Below are positions 61,541-64,000 of a stretch of DNA of 64,000 bases, one piece after another. Made by a program: the position numbers and the translations under genes. The notes under the pieces are model-generated. The model saw nothing but the letters and a program-made list of their open reading frames with translations. It did not search any database and was not told the origin of the DNA. The stretch comes from Methanoregulaceae archaeon (lineage in GTDB: Bacteria; Armatimonadota; Fimbriimonadia; Fimbriimonadales; Fimbriimonadaceae): positions 1-64,000 of the forward strand of contig JADZEW010000008.1 of NCBI GenBank assembly GCA_020850325.1, given 5' to 3'. Numbering within the stretch: the stretch's first letter is position 1; every line of letters begins with the position of its first letter.

Positions 61541-63343
61541 GTCGCGCATGTCGGAGATCGAGCGCCCTTGCGTCAGTTCTTCGATCTGCGGAAACGCCTC
61601 GGGCACCGGGGCCACGACGTACTCGATCCCCGCTTGCTGAAGGAATGCCCTACGCGCTTCTAAGTCGGGCACAAGGAACAGCATCGTCGCGTCGCCACGC
61701 CGCTGGTTGTAGTTCGGCGTTTCGCTCCAATGGCCAGCATAGGTGTAGGCACCGGTGAGACCGCTCAAGATCGCATTGAGGTCGGGCAGGTAGGGCGTAT
61801 CGTACCGATCGACCTCGATGGGTCGAGGGATGCCGGGCATTGCGATTACCGTCTTGCGCCCGTCTTGCCGATCCAACGCTTCCAAAATCTGCTGGACGTT
61901 GGGGGAGAGGTACATCGGGTGAACGGTGGTGTTCGAAACATTGGCCCGAATAAGCGTCAGGTCTCGGGCGAACCACTGGAGCGACGTGGCCCCCAGCAAC
62001 GCCATACCGAAAGCCACGCCGAGGTTGCGCACGCCTCGCTCGCGTTGGCCGAGCAGCCAGCCAAAACCAAGCGTTGCGAGGATGGCCCACGGCACCGCCA
62101 GTCCCATCGCGAGCTTTCGCTGGAACAAGGCGGGAAAGTATGGGGCGAGCAGTCCGATGAGCGCCCAGCAAAGGACCAGGTCGTGGCCCGGATGTCCGGT
62201 CCGCAACTGGGTCGCGAGCGCGATGACCAATCCGAATCCGACTCCAAATGCGAGCGCCCCCATCCAATAGCCCTCGGCGTGCCGCAGCGCCAATCCGTAA
62301 GCGGCGACCATGAGGATCACAGTGGCCCAGACGGCCATTTGCCGGTATCGATCAGAAGCGGGCTTGCCAATGAGGTCGTCGCGCCCGTCGGTCTTGGTCT
62401 GGAGGAGCCCGATCAGCGCCAGTACGATCAGCACCGAGAACCCCATGAGAACGGTCTGGAAATTTGGAGAATACGTTTCCGTCGCGGCACGAGCTTGGAA
62501 GACTGCATCCTGACGCAGCACGTACATGAACCACAGTGCGCTGGGCACGGCTCCTAGTCCGATCACGGCGGCGCGGGCAACCCAAGCGCCGGTCACCAGC
62601 CGGCTTGCCGCACTGACGACGAGGAAAGCGACGAGCACGAACGTGATCAGCAGCACGTCGTAGCTGTGGATGTTCATCAGCACCGCCATCGCGAGCACGC
62701 CGTAAGGCACCGGCCGCCAACTCTCGCGGCTATCCAGCACCGCGATGAATACGGCAATGATGAGGCAAAGCGACGCCATGAAGAGGCCGTTCTCCAGCAT
62801 CGAAGGGAAGACAAACGCTTCGGTTTGCCACACGTCGACCGGCAGGCGGCCTTGGGTCAACGGCGCGAGAGGAGAGCCCTTGGTGTGGGCGATGCCAAAG
62901 TGGTGCCACACCAGAAACCCAAGTCCGCCGCCAATAACGGTCACGATCACGCCGAGCTTCTGCACGTAGTTGTCGGTGGTTACCCGGCGGATGAGCTGGT
63001 ACACCGCCCACACAAACAGGCCGGAAAAGACGATTCGGGCCGCGCTTAAGGCAAGGGTGATCCCTAGCCCTTTCGCGAGGATCCCCAAAAACCAGAAGTA
63101 GAGGTGAATGGTTAGCCCGGGTTGGGCATCGAGGGTAAACCGGTTATCAAAGAGGAACCTTCCGTCCATCGCCTGACGCATCCAGGCGGCGTACACCATG
63201 TTGTCGTCCGCGGCAATCGGCACCCCCAGCAACGCCGAGCCCGGGGGGGCGGCGAGCAGTCCGTAGAGGTAGGGCAGGAAGGCCACGAGGGCCGCAACAA
63301 TGGCGGCCCGGATCGCAAAACGGCGTGCGGAAGGATCTTCCAA
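61484..63343 (-). CDS. Polytopic membrane protein, GT-C/PMT-like topology, function unknown
   Basis: 619 residues with about eleven membrane segments. Layout: an N-terminal helix, a large loop with a DDNMVYAAWMRQAMDGRFLF stretch (Asp pair after the first helix as in GT-C enzymes), many helices, and a C-terminal soluble domain of about 140 residues (VIAMPGIPRPIEVDRY, AYTYAGHWSETPNYNQRR). This is the usual shape of GT-C mannosyl- or arabinosyl-type transferases, but no specific family is recognised. TTG at 63343 directly follows the upstream stop and lacks a ribosome site, so the true start may be slightly downstream. Confidence 0.7.
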   Translation of the reverse strand: MEDPSARRFAIRAAIVAALVAFLPYLYGLLAAPPGSALLGVPIAADDNMVYAAWMRQAMDGRFLFDNRFTLDAQPGLTIHLYFWFLGILAKGLGITLALSAARIVFSGLFVWAVYQLIRRVTTDNYVQKLGVIVTVIGGGLGFLVWHHFGIAHTKGSPLAPLTQGRLPVDVWQTEAFVFPSMLENGLFMASLCLIIAVFIAVLDSRESWRPVPYGVLAMAVLMNIHSYDVLLITFVLVAFLVVSAASRLVTGAWVARAAVIGLGAVPSALWFMYVLRQDAVFQARAATETYSPNFQTVLMGFSVLIVLALIGLLQTKTDGRDDLIGKPASDRYRQMAVWATVILMVAAYGLALRHAEGYWMGALAFGVGFGLVIALATQLRTGHPGHDLVLCWALIGLLAPYFPALFQRKLAMGLAVPWAILATLGFGWLLGQRERGVRNLGVAFGMALLGATSLQWFARDLTLIRANVSNTTVHPMYLSPNVQQILEALDRQDGRKTVIAMPGIPRPIEVDRYDTPYLPDLNAILSGLTGAYTYAGHWSETPNYNQRRGDATMLFLVPDLEARRAFLQQAGIEYVVAPVPEAFPQIEELTQGRSISDMRDLGETLVDGPQFRLIRVGG

Positions 63344-63733
63344 CTACTTGGGAATGGGACGGCCCATGCTGCGATAAATGCCTTCGATCAGTTCGATCTG
63401 CTTCTTTGCGTGCACGTTCTTGGCGTCGACCTTCTTGACACCACGATACAAGCGGAGTGACTTCGGATACTTGTCCTTCGGAGCAAGCGCCGGGCTGATC
63501 AAAACCGCGTCGGCCAGCTTCGTTGCAGCGTCGATGTGCGCCTTCTTCAGCTTCGCATCGCTTGGCTTCTTCTTGTAGGCCGCCTCAGCGGCGACATGCT
63601 TCTTCTCAAGACCGGCCAGCATCGCCAGTTCCTTCTTGTCCATGTCACTCAACTTGGCTTGGGCAGGCGCCGAAGCAGTCAGCGAGGCGAAGAGGCCGAG
63701 AACAAGTGCACAGGTAAGGCTAATCGTACGCAT
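63344..63733 (-). CDS. Small secreted Lys/Ala-rich protein
   Basis: 129 residues: signal peptide RTISLTCALVLGLFASLTAS with cleavage after APAQA, then a highly charged helical repeat-like body (KKELAMLAGLEKKHVAAEAA, KKPSDAKLKKAHIDAATKLA). This resembles a TPR-like or coiled helical exported protein; function unknown. ATG 63733 follows TATAGT by 6 nt. Its stop abuts the start of the membrane protein gene, so they form an operon. Confidence 0.7.
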   Translation of the reverse strand: MRTISLTCALVLGLFASLTASAPAQAKLSDMDKKELAMLAGLEKKHVAAEAAYKKKPSDAKLKKAHIDAATKLADAVLISPALAPKDKYPKSLRLYRGVKKVDAKNVHAKKQIELIEGIYRSMGRPIPK

Positions 63734-63739
63734 CACACT

Positions 63740-63745
63740 ACTATA
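63740..63745 (-). promoter_or_regulatory. -10 box of the small secreted protein gene (leaderless)
   Basis: Minus-strand TATAGT, 6 nt, ATG. Confidence 0.55.
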
Positions 63746-63747
63746 AC

Positions 63748-64000
63748 TCAGAACCGCGAACGACGGGTTCCGTCGCTGCGGACTTTGCGGCGACTGGCGA
63801 TCCGCTCCTTGCCGACAAACGCGGTCACTTCCCGATCCAGGTCCATGGCCACACGAATCGCATCCTGGGGGCGGATGCGCTCTTGAGAAGCGATTTCCAC
63901 CTCGCGGTAGATGTGCCTGAGCGACTCGGGAATACGCGCGCTCCAAACCGCCCACTCCGTACCTCTAGCCAGCTTCAACTCGCTCAGAATCTTGTGGCGC
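63748..64000 (-). CDS. Partial protein of unknown function, enters from the right edge
   Basis: The frame is open to the window edge, so the N-terminus is missing. The visible 83 residues include ILSELKLARGTEWAVWSARI, SLRHIYREVEIASQERIRP and a basic tail (KERIASRRKVRSDGTRRSRF). A TTG at 63978 exists but the coding pattern continues upstream of it. Basic, possibly nucleic-acid binding; no family recognised. Confidence 0.5.
   Translation of the reverse strand, partial: RHKILSELKLARGTEWAVWSARIPESLRHIYREVEIASQERIRPQDAIRVAMDLDREVTAFVGKERIASRRKVRSDGTRRSRF

Overview
This is a GC-rich bacterial chromosome segment with no phage or plasmid backbone. The gene content (split glycine decarboxylase, SARP-type regulator with an AAA domain, B12-dependent acyl-CoA mutase, two pyruvate:ferredoxin oxidoreductases, many secreted proteins of no clear family) and the promoter style suggest a deeply branching Gram-negative-type lineage such as Armatimonadota/Fimbriimonadia. 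That placement is inference. The most pervasive feature is a TANNNT -10 hexamer 5 to 8 nt upstream of the start codon of most first-in-operon genes. It implies leaderless transcripts, while operon-internal genes carry Shine-Dalgarno sequences.

Layout. 1-2350: tail of an IS110-like transposase and structured non-coding DNA abut gcvPA-gcvH; a DUF3088 thioredoxin-like gene diverges from gcvH. 2.6-10.5 kb: secreted proteins (Ig-like repeats, DUF3298, a lysozyme-inhibitor-like protein, a PDZ/S41 protease, a PD40 propeller), an AraC regulator and a decayed copy of the DUF3088 3' end. 10.6-17.5 kb: an AAA-TM-WD40 sensor-like protein, apparently cut short by an amber codon, convergent with a SARP-AAA regulator that diverges from an SDR/SRPBCC gene. 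17.6-25 kb: a large lipoprotein-like protein overlapping an Lgt-like gene, an SGNH esterase, an unknown secreted protein and a GH29 alpha-L-fucosidase. 25-30.3 kb: homocysteine methyltransferase-like gene, then a MeaB-like GTPase, acyl-CoA mutase large and small subunits and an acyl-CoA dehydrogenase as a tight operon; two substrate-binding residues point to isobutyryl-CoA rather than methylmalonyl-CoA. 30.3-40.6 kb: DHODH-like protein, NifJ, a small protein, a GltD-like ferredoxin oxidoreductase and a second NifJ.

40.67-45.1 kb: tRNA-Ala(UGC) followed by an integrated module with two translationally coupled large serine recombinases; its outer gene runs into a relic of an Rhs gene. 45.1-54.1 kb: an Rhs polymorphic-toxin-like locus on the minus strand. 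Each Rhs is split into a YD-repeat core and a tip protein joined by an identical TGATG stop/start overlap. Both tips are Cys-rich and carry HExxH motifs, and each is followed by an overlapping gene in an immunity position. The main core is preceded, with overlapping or near-overlapping genes, by an IscU-like protein lacking its first ligand Cys and a 91-residue Cys-rich peptide, and further up by a three-domain glycosyltransferase with a SunS-like part. This locus is the best candidate for an undescribed system.

57-64 kb: CocE/NonD-type secreted hydrolase, a LivF-like ATPase, rimI-tsaD, a polytopic membrane protein with a small secreted protein, and a partial gene at the right edge.
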